A DNA stretch of 64,000 nucleotides from Macrothele yani (taxonomy: Eukaryota; Arthropoda; Arachnida; Araneae; Macrothelidae), in NCBI GenBank assembly GCA_039090855.1, contig CM077022.1, positions 69,650,971 to 69,714,970 of the forward strand. Direction: 5' to 3'. The position numbers and the translations under genes are program-made. The notes under the pieces are model-generated. The model was not told where the DNA came from. It searched no databases and saw nothing but the letters and a program-made list of their open reading frames with translations. Within the stretch, counting starts at the first letter, position 1. The number at the start of each line of letters is the position of its first letter. Positions 42,085 to 53,246 of the stretch are shown piece by piece.

Positions 42085-42680
42085 TTTGTACGTTCGCTAC
42101 TTGAGCTCTTGTTTTGAAAATCCTCCTACATATTATAGCTGAAAACAGAATCACTATCTTCCAAATATTTTCCGGAATTTCTTATGCAAAAATTTCCTTC
42201 TAGGTGGCGTGAAATTTGATTAAGTCAGTAGAAAACTATTAATCGCTCAGTTAAACAAAAGAATATCTTGAAATATCTTTAGCATAACAGGTATGGGATT
42301 TTTTTCTAAACGTTATTTTGATTATACCATTCGTTGTGATAAAAATGTTTTTAACTGCATTAATATTATGTGTTTCGAAACTTTATATGCCTTATGAAAT
42401 GAAAGTAACGAATTTGAGTATTTATTTCCTAAAAGCTATCTTTTTATTTTCTAGACTATCTTGCCTGCAAGATATTCGAAATTTCACGTTATAAATGAAT
42501 CATTCCTGACTACATATTCTCTAAGGATCATTGAAGCATTTTTACCAGAGAAGATAAAAAGTAGGGTAAGCGAACAAAGTATATTTCTTAAAAAAGAACC
42601 CGTTGATTTATTATTGGAAAACACATAGTTTGCTATTATTAAACATGATACATAAATATGGAGACAATGAGTATTTGTTA
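42085..42680. other. AT-rich non-coding DNA
   Basis: The start resembles the array repeats (CTTCTAGGTGGCGTGAAATT). No gene seen. Confidence 0.4.
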
Positions 42681-42762
42681 TACAGGGTGTCCCATAAAGG
42701 TTCAGTCAATTTCAAATAATCATAACAGTTTTAATATATAAATTATCTCAATATACAACTTG

Positions 42763-42988
42763 TGTTAATTGACAGAACAGATCATGAAGTTTTATAGACA
42801 TTCGACATGGACACCATTTGTCACCCGAACAATGTCTAAACGGTATTCCAGTTCCAACCATGTTCGTTCGACAATGTGTGTTAATTGACAGAACAGATCA
42901 TGAAGTTTTATAGACATTCGACATGGACACCATTTGTCACCCGAACAATGTCTAAACGGTATTCCAGTTCTAACCATGCTCGTTCGAG
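42763..42988. repeat. 112-bp direct duplication of the mariner 3' code
   Basis: The segment starting GTGTTAATTGACAGAACAGA (42763) is repeated starting 42875 with four or five differences. It covers the last codons of the transposase (LELEYRLDIVRVTNGVHVEC), so the C-terminal end is present twice. Confidence 0.92.
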
Positions 42989-43357
42989 AATGTCCGTATC
43001 AACTTTCTGCAGTGCGTGTGTAATCCTCCTCTTTAGGTCAGCAATGTCTGCAACAGGGGCGCTGTAAACCTCACCCTTGATGAATCCCGATAAAAATAAG
43101 TCACAGGGTGTTAAGTCCGTCGAACTCGGGGGCCATGCAATGGGACCACCACGCCCAATCCATTGACTGGAAAATTTTATATTCAGAGACCTCCTCACAA
43201 TCAAAGCCCAATGAGGTGGGGCCCCATCTTGTTGGAAAATGACCGGAGTTGCAAGTACATCCAACTGGGGATACACAAACTGCTCAATCCTGTCCAGGTA
43301 ATTATCAGCTCTCGTGGTTGCTTCTTTAATGAAAAAGGGTCCAATAACACGGACGAC

Positions 43358-44458
43358 TACACTGAAGAGCAATTGACTTAAAGATACCTGTCTAGTAACG
43401 TGTAGCACCACCTTTCGCCCTGATGACGGCAGCGATTCGTCTCGGCATGGACTTGACAAGACACCAGAAGCGTTGGGAAACCATACGGATCCCCGATTCC
43501 TGAACAAGCTCCCACAGTTAACGAAGATTTGATGGAGGAGGATCATCTCTCTCGATGGCATCACAGATGTGACCTAGCTGGCCAAAGAAGCGATGGCACG
43601 GTGCATTGTTATTGCAGGATGAGGTCCCCAGTGGAATGTTGAAGACGCACAAACTGGAGCAAATGGACCTGTGAGGGACGATGCCACATGTACCAGGGGT
43701 CCCATTTCAGTCCACGTAATCAGTCCCCAGACGAGAATGCCACCACCACCAGCTTGAAGAGTACCCTGCTGGCAAGAAGGATCCGTCGCTTCATGTGGTT
43801 TGCGCGGTACTCGTATCCTGCCATTCACATGTACCAACGTGAATCTCGACTCATCAGTCCAGGCAACATTTTCCCACATGTCTAGGGTCCAGTGGCGATG
43901 TTCCCGCTCCCATGCTAATCTTTGTACCCTGTGATGTGCGGTCAGCAGCGGTACCCTCGTGGGACGATGGCTTCTGTACCCCATACCGAGGAGATGGTTC
44001 TGGATGGTGTGGCTGCTTACACGTTTTTGTGCACCAGCGTTAAATTGCCGAGTGATTTCCTGCACAGTGGCCTGTCTGTCTGCTGTTACAATGCGAGCTA
44101 GCCGACGATGACCCCGCTCATCCACACGCTGTTGTCCACAGCAGTTGGCCCTTGCAGGGATGGTTTTACCGGATTCGATGTACTCACGGTGCACCCGTGA
44201 CACAGTGGCTCGTGAAAATCCCAGTGCTGGCACGACTTCCGAGATGGAGTGACCCTTTCGTCGGGCCCCAACAATTTGCCTGCGATCAAATGCGCTTCGT
44301 CTTACCCATACTGCGTCTGACTCTTACTGATTCCCGTCGCATCACTCCTTATATTGTCGGATCGTTGCATACGTCATGTCGCTTCCGTTTAAAGGGCCGC
44401 GCACAGCGCCACATTTGCATAACGCCAGCTGTGTCTAATTCAATTGCTCTTCAGTGTA
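43358..44458 (-). mobile_element. Tc1 family D, nested copy
   Basis: Terminal repeats TACACTGAAGAGCAATTGA at 43358 and the inverse TCAATTGCTCTTCAGTGTA ending 44458. Minus frame 43574-44233 carries the DNA-binding region (FSRATVSRVHREYIESGKTI, DRQATVQEITRQFNAGAQKR) and AWTDESRFTLVHVNGR. A deletion follows LTG, and the second and third catalytic regions are displaced or decayed. The same family hosts the Polinton at 10911. Confidence 0.9.
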
Positions 44459-45229
44459 TTATGTCACACCAAACATTCACTTTTGGGATAGCATGTTCAT
44501 ATTCCATTGTGCAATACGGATTTTTAGTTCCCCAAATTCTCACATTGTGTTTATTAACCTTTCCAGAAACAGGAAAAGTTCACTCATCCGAGAAACAGAT
44601 TTGCCTCAGGAAAGATTCAGCACTTGCAATGTTCTCCAACATCTCTTCAGCAAATTGTTTGCGTTTCACATGATCATCTGGAGTTTTGTGATGGGTTATC
44701 TTCAGTTTATGCGGGTGCATTTCCAATATCTGCCGTAATACTCTGTGCACTGATGACTTGGGATGGCCAGCTGTCGTGCTGTATGTCTGGTTGACTTTGG
44801 AGGGCTACGAGTGAATGTTTATCTCACAACCTCCTTCCTTTCTTGCACCAGAGATGGCCGTCCAGGACTTTTCTTTGTAAGGAACCTACCAGTTTCCTTG
44901 GACGACTTGTACCACTTTCTGATGCTGTTACGTGTGAGCGGTTTGATCCCATATTTTGTTCTGAAATTCCGCTGAACCTGCGTTCAGGATCGGGTTTCAG
45001 TAAACCACTCCACAATCCGTGCTTTCGTCGCAGTATCCATTGGGTACACTTCTAGAAGAACTGAGGGTATTCCTTTAGACCTGCAACAAACAGAATGCTG
45101 ATATTAGTTTTGTATCAGAAGTTATCATCGCTTGAAATTGGTTACACCTTTTTGGGACACCCTGTACTTTTAATGAAGATTTTATGGAGCTTTATACCGC
45201 CGGGATGGCCGGGTGTTCAGAGACTGGCT

Positions 45230-46430
45230 GGCGCATTCGCCCCACAGCGCTGTCCCCATCTGGAACCAGCGGCCCCAAATTAAGGAGGAGAGAAGGCTAA
45301 TTGCCCGCGGACCTTACACGTTCAATAATACTGTCATTTCTGCGCTTCATTACGCCCCCAACATTACCCCGTCATTACTTTCACATCTTACGTGCTGTCC
45401 CCATTCGGAACCAGCGGCCCAAAATTAAGGACGGGCGGCTGTCTATTGCCCGCGGACCTTGCGCGTTCAATAATACTGTCATTCCTGCACTTCATTACGC
45501 CCCCATCATTACCGCGTCATTACTTTCACACCTTACGTGCTGTCCCCATCCGGAACCAGCGGCCCCAAATTAAGGATAAGAGAAGGTTAATTGCCCGCGG
45601 ACCTTACAAGTTCAATAATACTGTCATTCCTGCACTTCATTACGCTCCTATCATTACCCCGTCATTACTTTCACATCTTACGTGTTGTCTCCATCTGGAA
45701 CCAGCGGCCCAAAATTAAGGACGGGCGGCTGTCTATTGCCCGCGGACCTTACGCTTTCAATAATACTGTCATTCCTGCACTTCATTACGCGCCCCATCAT
45801 TACCACGTCATTACTTTCACACCTTACGTGCTGTCCCCATCCGGAACCAGCGACCCCAAATTAAGGATAAGAGAAGGCTAATTGCCCGCGGACCTTACAC
45901 GTTCAATAATACTGTCATTCCTGCACTTCATTACGCCCCCATCATCACCCCGTCATTACTTTCACACTTTACGTGCTCTCCCCATCCGGAACTAGCAGCA
46001 AAATTAAGGACGGGCGGCTGTCTATTGCCCGCGGACCTTACGCGTTCAATAATACTGTCATTCCTGCACTTCATTAAGCCCCCATCATTACCCCTTCATT
46101 ACTTTCACACCTTACGTGCTGTCCCCATCCGAAACCAGCGGCCCCAAATTAAGGAGAAGAGAAGGCTAATTGCCCGCGGACCTTACACGTTCAATAATAC
46201 TGTCATCTATGCACTTCATTACGCCCCCATCATTACCCCGTCAGTACTTTCACACCATACGTGCTGTCCCCATCCGGAACCTGCGGCCCTAAATTAAGGA
46301 CGGGCGGCTGTCTATTGCCCGCGCACCTTACACGTTCAATAATACTGTCATTCCTGCACTTCATTACGGCGCCATCGTTACTCTATCAGTACCCCGTCAT
46401 TGCTTTCACACTTTACACGCTCATTATTAA
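45230..46430. repeat. 145-bp tandem repeat, eight monomers alternating between two types
   Basis: TAAGG marks recur at 45281, 45426, 45571, 45716, 45862, 46005, 46150 and 46295. Type A begins TAAGGATAAGAGAAGGCTAA-like (or GAGGAGAGAAGG), type B begins TAAGGACGGGCGGCTGTCTA; they alternate strictly, so the true unit is a 290-bp dimer present four times. All share GCCCGCGGACCTTACACGTT and TCATTACGCCCCCATCATTA. Frames here repeat with the array and are not genes. Confidence 0.95.
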
Positions 46431-46439
46431 GCGTCATCA

Positions 46440-46855
46440 CTTGGCTTCAGTACCAGTCGAGTCGTCACGGTGAGTACACCGATTTTTCCTGCATTCGAGA
46501 ATGGATGTGCAAAAAAAAAAAAAAAGCGTCTTTAGCTGTAATTTTAGCGTTAAAAACGAAACGCCATGCTAAGCTCCGGTATTGTATGAAGGGATGGCTA
46601 AAACAACGTGAAATGTATTCAGATGTCGTCTTATTGGAGGAAATAAGTGTCACGGAAGTAGACGATTACAGGAACTATTTTCGCATGAATGAAGAGTCAT
46701 TTAATAAACTAATGCAAATGTTCGAACCTTTTTTAAGCAGGAAAGGCACTGTTATGCGAGTTTTATCTGAGTGTGTTTATTCTCCTTCTCCCTTCAGTAC
46801 GATTGGCTCCAGGTTTCATTTAACTATAAATGATTACCAGCTTATCTAGAGCAAC
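46440..46855 (+). pseudogene. PIF/Harbinger transposase N-terminal fragment
   Basis: The plus frame after a 15-A run at 46510 reads KTKRHAKLRYCMKGWLKQRE, then EVDDYRNYFRMNEESFNKLM and FEPFLSRKGTVMRVLSE. This is the conserved N-terminal block of Harbinger/HARBI1-type nucleases (WLKRR...YRNYLRM...F..LL..V.P.I.K.DT.MR). It is truncated by an internal deletion just before a Tc1 insertion at 46857; the nuclease core is missing. Confidence 0.85.
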
Positions 46856-46856
46856 G

Positions 46857-48077
46857 TACACAGTCGAGTCACATTACTGTGACCACCTCCTACTTTTGAC
46901 GTCAATAGCGCGTAGCCAATGAAAAAAGGCACGTGTAGTGAGCTGGCTTGGAGGGTATATAAGGTGTACTGTAGGCATTTTGAAAACCTATCACTCGTTG
47001 CTGTCATGGATAAAAGGAGGGATTTATCCGATTTGCAAAAAGGGATGATTACTGGCTTTTGAGCCAAGGGTGGCAGTATTTCTGAAACAGCGCAGTTTGC
47101 GAACTGTTCGCGTATTGCTGTGGTTAAAGGGTATCGTAATTGGAGAAATGGCACCATTGCGAATAAGCGACGTGCAAACTGCAGAGTACCACGTGCTATT
47201 GATGTGAGAGGTGAACGTCGGCTGCGAAGGTGCGTGAGGGCCGATCGACACGCTACAGTGGAGCAACTCACTGGCCGAATGAACCAAGGGGCTACCAGAA
47301 GTGTGTTTAAAACGACAGTTCAGGAAACCCTGCTGCCTATGGGGCTGCGATGCGAACGGATGTGTACTGCACCTACGCTAACGAAGGTGCATCGGCAGAA
47401 ATGGCTTACATTTGCACGGCAGTATCGGAATTGGACCTCAGCTGATTGGCAAAGAATTGCCTTCTCCGATGAGTCACGTTTTCTGCTTTATCGAACGGAT
47501 GGACGTTGGCGTGTAAGGCGAGACACATCGGAGTACAGAAACTCTTCAACCACCGCTGACAGAATACAAGCTAATGAGGGCAGCGGTATGGTCTGGGGAA
47601 TGTTCTCGTGGCATTCTCTGGGTCCTTTCATACCTGTGGAAGGTACTATGGACCGATTTCGTTATTAATCCATCCTTGCAGACCACGTACACCCATACAT
47701 GCTGATTGTCTTGTCTGGGGCAGATAGGATCTTCCAACACGACGATGCGACGTGCTAACAACTACAAATGCCCTAGAGTGGTTGAAAGAGCACGATGACG
47801 ACTTCAAAGTACTTCCCTGGCCCCCTAATTCCCCAGACTTAAACCCAATTTAGAATTTGTGGGACCACCTCGATCATGTTGTTCGCTCTATGGATCCTCC
47901 ACCACGCACCCTTCAGCAGCTGTCAGATGCACTGCAGTCAGCATGGCTCCACATACCTGCGAACAACTTCCAACACTTTATGAGTCACTCCCATCCCGTC
48001 TAGCTGCTGTCCGCGCTGCACATGGCGGTTACTATGGATATTAGTTGGTGGTCACAATAATGTGCCTCGATCGTGTA
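46857..48077 (+). mobile_element. Tc1 family A, copy 2
   Basis: Terminal repeats TACACAGTCGAGTCACATTA and the inverse GCCTCGATCGTGTA ending 48077. The longest frame, 47120-47668, spans the helix-turn-helix pair (TVEQLTGRMNQGATRSVFKT) and IAFSDESRFLLYRTDGRW. Later parts decay: the second Asp region reads IFQHDDATC (about 47730) and NPI is followed by a stop at 47850. It separates the two Harbinger remnants. Confidence 0.9.
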
Positions 48078-48370
48078 TCTTTATGCTTTTTCATGTAAAA
48101 TGGGTGTGAAGAAGTCCACAGTTCTGGAAGAGCTTCATATGTTTCAATGAGGTTCCAACGAACTTCATCTTTTCTTGAATCATCTTCCTCTTCCATGGCC
48201 TTGCTTGCGTGGACTTCACACTCGGGCTGCTCACTGCCAACGGTGACACAACCTTCCATCACGGCCCCGCAGTTCGAACTGAGTAATGATGCGCACTCCC
48301 TCACCCAATCAGTATTAATGACTGTATCCCATCTAACCTCCAATACTGGCGTTCCGATATCATAAAATCC
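48078..48370 (-). pseudogene. MADF-domain protein fragment of a Harbinger element
   Basis: The minus frame starting 48343 contains VRWNLIETYEALPELWTSSH then PFYMKKHKD, the opening of a MADF domain (LIexYrxxPeLWdxsHpxYkxk). PIF/Harbinger elements encode such a Myb/MADF DNA-binding partner on the strand opposite to the transposase, which fits the plus-strand fragment at 46440. It is cut by the Tc1 at 48077. Confidence 0.78.
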
Positions 48371-48507
48371 GGATCCGCGTCATTACGGCATCATTACTTG
48401 TCGTCATTGCATCTCTAGCAAAATTTCATCTCCTGTCCGCTTTATGGTTGTCGTTAAAACCAGAACACAAAAAAAGACCTTCCACGTTTTTGGTGGATTT
48501 ATGTACC

Positions 48508-50035
48508 TACACTGGCGTGCAAAAATTAAGGACGAGACGGTTTTCCGAATGTAACGTCGTGCAGAAGTGCTCCACATCGACTCAAATCATACCATAAGAT
48601 CCCAAAGATGTAAGAATGTGGGACAAGTGAGCAAAACTGTCCAAACAAGGAATCCAAAGAATACAAAGGCACTTTATTCAAAAGGTAGCTTCGAGCACAA
48701 CTGGACAGGGGACAGAAAAGTCCATGTGACACGCGGCTGCCAAGAAAACTCCAGTCTTTAGTAGGGGATATGATCACCCCTGATTGCGTTGCAGGATTTA
48801 CAACGTCTGTCCATGCTGAGGACGAGGTTGTCAAGGAGCTGTTGAGGCATCACAGCCCATTCCTCTTGCAGCACCAATCGCTGCTGCGGAATCGTTGCTG
48901 GCGGCTGGTGACGTGCTGCCAAGCGTCTCCCGAGAAGTTCCCACACGTTCTCGATTGGATTTAGGTGCGGGGACCTTGCGGGCCAATCCATGCGTTGAGT
49001 ATCTTCACTCTCCAACAGCTCTGCGACATTCACTGTACGAAAAGGTGTAGCGTTGTCGTCCATGAAGAGGAACTCAGGACCCACAGCACCTCTAAACAGA
49101 CGCACGTGAGGCAGGAGAACCTCGGTACAATAGCGGACACCAGTGACTGAACCTCCTTGGAAGATGTGGAGGTCAGTACGGCTACCAAGCATGATACCAC
49201 CCCAAACGAAAACTCCGCTACCTTCAATCTGGTCCCTTTCGATGATGTTGGAGGTGTGATTGCGTATTCCCTGCTCTCTTCAGATGTGTATACGTCCATA
49301 ATCGCTCGTCAGACTAAATCGGCTCTCATCCGTAAAGAGAACTCGACCCCATTGCTGATGTGTCCAGTTCTTGTGTTCCTGTCACCACAGAAACCGCCGT
49401 CTCCAATGAGCAGGCATTAATGGCACACACCGTGCTGGTCGGCGTGCAAATAGACCACTTTTGTGCAGCCTTATGGTCACGGTAAAACGCGATAACGGAC
49501 GTCCAGTTGTCTGTTGCATGTGCCTTGCGATTTCTCCAGTTGTCTGCCGTCTGTTTCTTCTCGCCTGTAGGAAAATATACCGGTCGTCCGCCGCCGTGGT
49601 TGCTCGTGGACGACCACTGCTAAACTCTCGGACAGCTGTTCCTGTCGTTTGAAATGCTCTCCAAGCTCGTGAAACGATGCTGTGAGCGATCCCGAACTCC
49701 TCGGCCACACTAGTCACACTTCGACCTTCTACCAACTTCCCAATGACGCGACCTCGGGTAAAGTCATCCAGATGTCGTCTACTGGATTGCCCGTTGGCCA
49801 TATCACATGGTGGCAGCAACTCTGCGTCGTTCAAACCGATGTACACCGTGCAATAGCTTTCACCGAATTGCCGAGTGTACACCGCCCGTGTGCTTTATAC
49901 CCTTCCAATAGATAGACTAGGGACCGTACCGGGCCCTAGTCTATCTCCTGAGTGGTCTTTCGGTCCGTTCTGCCTGCTTGATCTGCTGTTATGCTAATTT
50001 CTCCTCTTCGTCCTTAATTTTTGCACACCAGAGTA
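48508..50035 (-). mobile_element. Tc1/Tc3-like element
   Basis: Terminal repeats TACACTGGCGTGCAAAAATT and the inverse AATTTTTGCACACCAGAGTA ending 50035. The N-terminal half (49382-49882) has RRHLDDFTRGRVIGKLVEGR and SGRPRATTAADDRYIFLQAR. The first catalytic motif RVLFTDESRFSL lies near 49320, and 48758-49192 has EFLFMDDNATPFRTV and HLNPIENVWELLGRR. All three catalytic residues survive, but frame shifts separate the parts. A 12-bp palindrome (GATAGACTAGGG and complement) lies in the 5' leader near 49910-49955. Confidence 0.88.
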
Positions 50036-50038
50036 CAT

Positions 50039-51263
50039 ATATGCACCGATGAGTCATTACATTATGACCACCCTCAGCCTAGAGAAATGAGCACGCATGG
50101 AGACCGAACGGTAGAGCAGGTGAAGTTCACAGAGCAGTATATATACAACCCGGAAACCGGCTTTTGATTACTAGAGTGTTCGGAGACAGAATGGGAAAAG
50201 CTGCCGATTTATAGGAGTTTGATAAAGGACAACTTGTGATGGCACGGCGCCTCGGAACTACGATCTTGGAAACGGCACGGCTTGGGGTTGTTCACGTGCC
50301 GCTGTAGTGAGTACGTATCAAAAGTGGTGCACAGATGGCCAAACGACGAACCGTCGGCCAGCCGTGTGGCGTCCGCAGCTCATTGATGCCAGAGGGGATC
50401 GAAGACTTACGCGCATTGTTCACAGCTACCGCAGGCCCACAGTGCGACAAATCACCCGCAGCTACAACAGTGGTGATCAGGGTTATGTGTCACAGCACAC
50501 AGTTCATCGCAGCCTTCTGCACGTAGGCCTGCGTAGCCAAAGATCCAGCCGTGTTCCCAGGCTCACTGGACATCATCGCCAGCAACGTATGAATTGGGCC
50601 CGAGATCATCGAGATTGGACCCTGGATGATTGGAAGAAAGTGGCCTGGTCTGACGAATCAAGATTCCTGGTGCATCACGTAGACGTCCGAGCGCGGATAC
50701 GCCGATTACCAACGGAGGCTATGGCACCTGGATGAACTGTTGGGCGGAAACAGGCCGGCGGCGGCGGTGTTATGCTGTGCGAGATGTCTTCTTGGGACAC
50801 TTCACGCTCCATTATCCCAATTGCACAATTCCTGACAGCTGTCAGGTATCTGAACATCGTTGCTGACCAAGTTCTCCTATTCATGGCAACTGTGTTTCCT
50901 GCTGGTGATGGCCATTACCAACCGGATAATGCGCCATGCCACACTGCCAGAATCGTCAAGGAGTGGTTCGAGGAACATGCTGGTGACTTTCTGTTAATGC
51001 CTTGGCCTCTAAATTCACCTGACATGAATCCAATTAAACATTTGTGGTTCGAGTTGGAAAAGCGAGTTCGCGCTAAATCACCACCACCCCGAAATGTACG
51101 GGAACTGGAGGACCTGCTGTTGACATTATGGTACCAGATACCCCAGGATACCTATCGCCACCTCATCGAATCGATGCTTTGCCGAGTGGGCGCTCTTTTG
51201 CGGGCTAAAGAGGATTCTACAGCTTGTTAGGTAGGTGGTCATACTGAAATGGCTCATCGTATA
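50039..51263 (+). mobile_element. Tc1-like element
   Basis: Ends carry the inverted pair ATGAGTCATTACATTATGAC and a diverged inverse near 51230-51263 (GGTCATACTGAAATGGCTCA). It lies head to tail directly after the previous element, with almost no spacer. Confidence 0.85.
50307..51230 (+). pseudogene. Tc1 transposase, one internal TGA and catalytic Glu replaced by Lys
   Basis: The frame is continuous over 308 codons apart from TGA at 50733-50735. It has TVRQITRSYNSGDQGYVSQH, KKVAWSDESRFLVHHV, YQPDNAPCHTARIV and SPDMNPIKHLWFELEKRVRA. The third residue of the DD34E triad is therefore Lys. Upstream N-terminal code (50193-50306) contains further stops. Confidence 0.87.
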
Positions 51264-51965
51264 GTAGCCGCACGTGGTACGTCGTTATCGCTCCGAATAT
51301 GTAAAACGGTGAGTGCTCCTAATGTAAATTTAACTTAGTGTAGATTTGCTCCAGCAAAGTAAGGAAAGAGAGCTGACAGGTACTGAGCCTCTTCCTACCC
51401 ACATGCGAACTAGTCCACTCCAGGAAGATAAATGAACTGAAATTTTACTTTACTCTAATAAGGTAAAACCTTTCGGTAGGAAATTTTACCTTATTTGTTT
51501 ATGTATTGTTTCTATTAGAGCTCGGTAACTCTAGGAAAATTCCTACTTATCAAGGTTAATCAGCTGGAACGGTTGAACTAGTAATTATTTCCCCCATGCC
51601 TTCAGAGCTTCTTGGAACAATGGATGACGGGAGGAAAAACCAGGTGATTTATTTTGCAAAAACATGAAATTCAGAGAAGTATTAAACAATGAGCAGTAAG
51701 GAAAGAAAGGAGGCGGAGTTGCGTTGAATACGGAAACAAGACAAGCGACCTCGGGATTGTAAGTATAGTTGCTATATACTGTAACTTCCGGTAAGTTAAT
51801 CGACCCCAAAATTATTTACTGATAACTGAGAATTGGAGGAGTTTTATGTGTACTTATTTTTTATGTCTTATGTATCTATTTCATTAAATATAAACTTATT
51901 TTCATGTGTGAGCCAAACTAGTCTGTTTACTTTAGTATTTGACAGTACGACTATATTATTAGAGG
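51264..51965. other. Non-coding DNA with a 12-bp palindrome
   Basis: AATAAGGTAAAA (51457-51468) pairs with TTTTACCTTATT (51484-51495). No gene seen. Confidence 0.45.
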
Positions 51966-53142
51966 TATGCAAAAGTTTCCGCCGTTTTAAGGAGAAAGGA
52001 GACAGGATTAATCAGGAAACCAGTGCACATTTATTAAACGAAATATTGGCTTCAATGACCTTTTGCCATTTTTTAGGCAACAAATGAATGCCCCTGTGAT
52101 AGATGGACTCGGGTTTTGAGCTGAAGAAAGCAGTGACGTAATTTTTCACCTCTGGAACTGCGGTGAACAGCTGTTGGGCTAGGGCACGTTGCATACAGCA
52201 AAATAGATGACAGTCTGAGGATGCAATGTCCGGGGAGTAAGTCGGGTGCGGTAAAACCTCCCAGTGAAATTATTCAAGGGGTGTTTTCGTGGTGACACCG
52301 ACATGTGGTCTGGCATTATTGTGTAACAGGATGAATGGGCGGCGCCCTTTACCTGTCCATGGGCGTTTTTACTCGATTCCGGCATTCAGTTTCATCAACT
52401 GATCGCTATATCGTTGCGCAGTGATTGTTTCGCACGTTTTCAACAGTTCGAAGTACAGCACTCCATGCATATCCTACCATACACCCAACAGCACCTTTTT
52501 CCCGTGGATATCCTGTTTTGCAGTGGATGTTGATAGCTGGCCTGGGTCGACCCAGGAACGCTTGCGTACGGGGTTGTCGCAATAGACCCATTTCTCATCC
52601 CACTACCTTCCACAAGAAATTCTTCCCTTAAAACCTCTTCAGCAACGACATGCGGATGCTCAATCGTTGACCAATATTACGCTCCGTTAAAGTATGTGGA
52701 ACCCACTTACCAATCTTCTGGATCTTCCCCAAGGTCTGTAGACGCCGTACCATCGTCGATTGAGTCACTGTCAAACGTTTCTCCAGTTACGTGGTCGATT
52801 GTGTGGCATCCTCTTACAACAGCGATTCCAGCTCCTCGTCTGCGAGTTCCTGCGGCCTGCCTGCACGTGGCTTGTCTTCCAAGCTTAGATCACCTTTCTT
52901 AAACCTGGCAAACCATTCTCGACACGTCCGCTCACCCATAACCGTTTTGCCATACGCCTGACATATTGAACCGTACGCTTCACTCGCACGTTTCCCTAAA
53001 TTAAACATAAATAACAAACAGTGCCGCAAATGAACTTTATCGACCGCCATGCTTGGCTTCATTTACGAACTGACAGCACGAGTCCCCGGCCGGTTAAACC
53101 CCTACAGTGCCCGCTAGCGGGGGCGGCGGAAACTATTGCATA
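51966..53142 (-). mobile_element. Mariner element, degraded
   Basis: Terminal repeats TATGCAAAAGTTTCCGCC and the inverse GGCGGAAACTATTGCATA ending 53142. The N-terminal frame 52814-53062 reads FMFNLGKRASEAYGSICQAY, CREWFARFKKGDLSLEDKPR and AGRPQELADEELESLL, a typical mariner helix-turn-helix. The C-terminal end (YHRGIHLLPKKWQKVIEANI) lies at 52012-52194. The catalytic middle is frame-shifted. Confidence 0.85.
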
Positions 53143-53246
53143 TACCCCTAGTAGCTGGTATAGGAAAACACCCATTTGCAAAGCCATGTTTGTAGAGCTT
53201 TGCAAATGATAAAACATTAGAGTTAATGTAAAATACATAGTGTAAA

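Larger units (their letters stand above)
42681..45166 (-). mobile_element. Mariner-like element (DD..D type) with a nested Tc1
   Basis: Terminal repeats TACAGGGTGTCCCATAAAGG and the inverse TTTTTGGGACACCCTGTA ending 45166. The minus strand encodes the transposase in two parts around the nested Tc1 (43358-44458): an N-terminal part at 44460-45060 (TKARIVEWFTETRS, RNSIRKWYKSSKETGRF, KSPGRPSLVQERKE, IWGTKNPYCTMEYEHA) and a C-terminal part at 42908-43350 (FFIKEATTRADNYLDRIEQF, VIFQQDGAPPHWAL, STDLTPCDLFLSGFIKGEVY). Without the insert it would be about 1.39 kb. Stops and frame shifts are present. Confidence 0.88.

Noticed and set aside
45213..46473. Several overlapping proline-rich protein genes
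   Set aside because: The frames repeat with the 145-bp tandem array and shift among frames; no start or composition signal.
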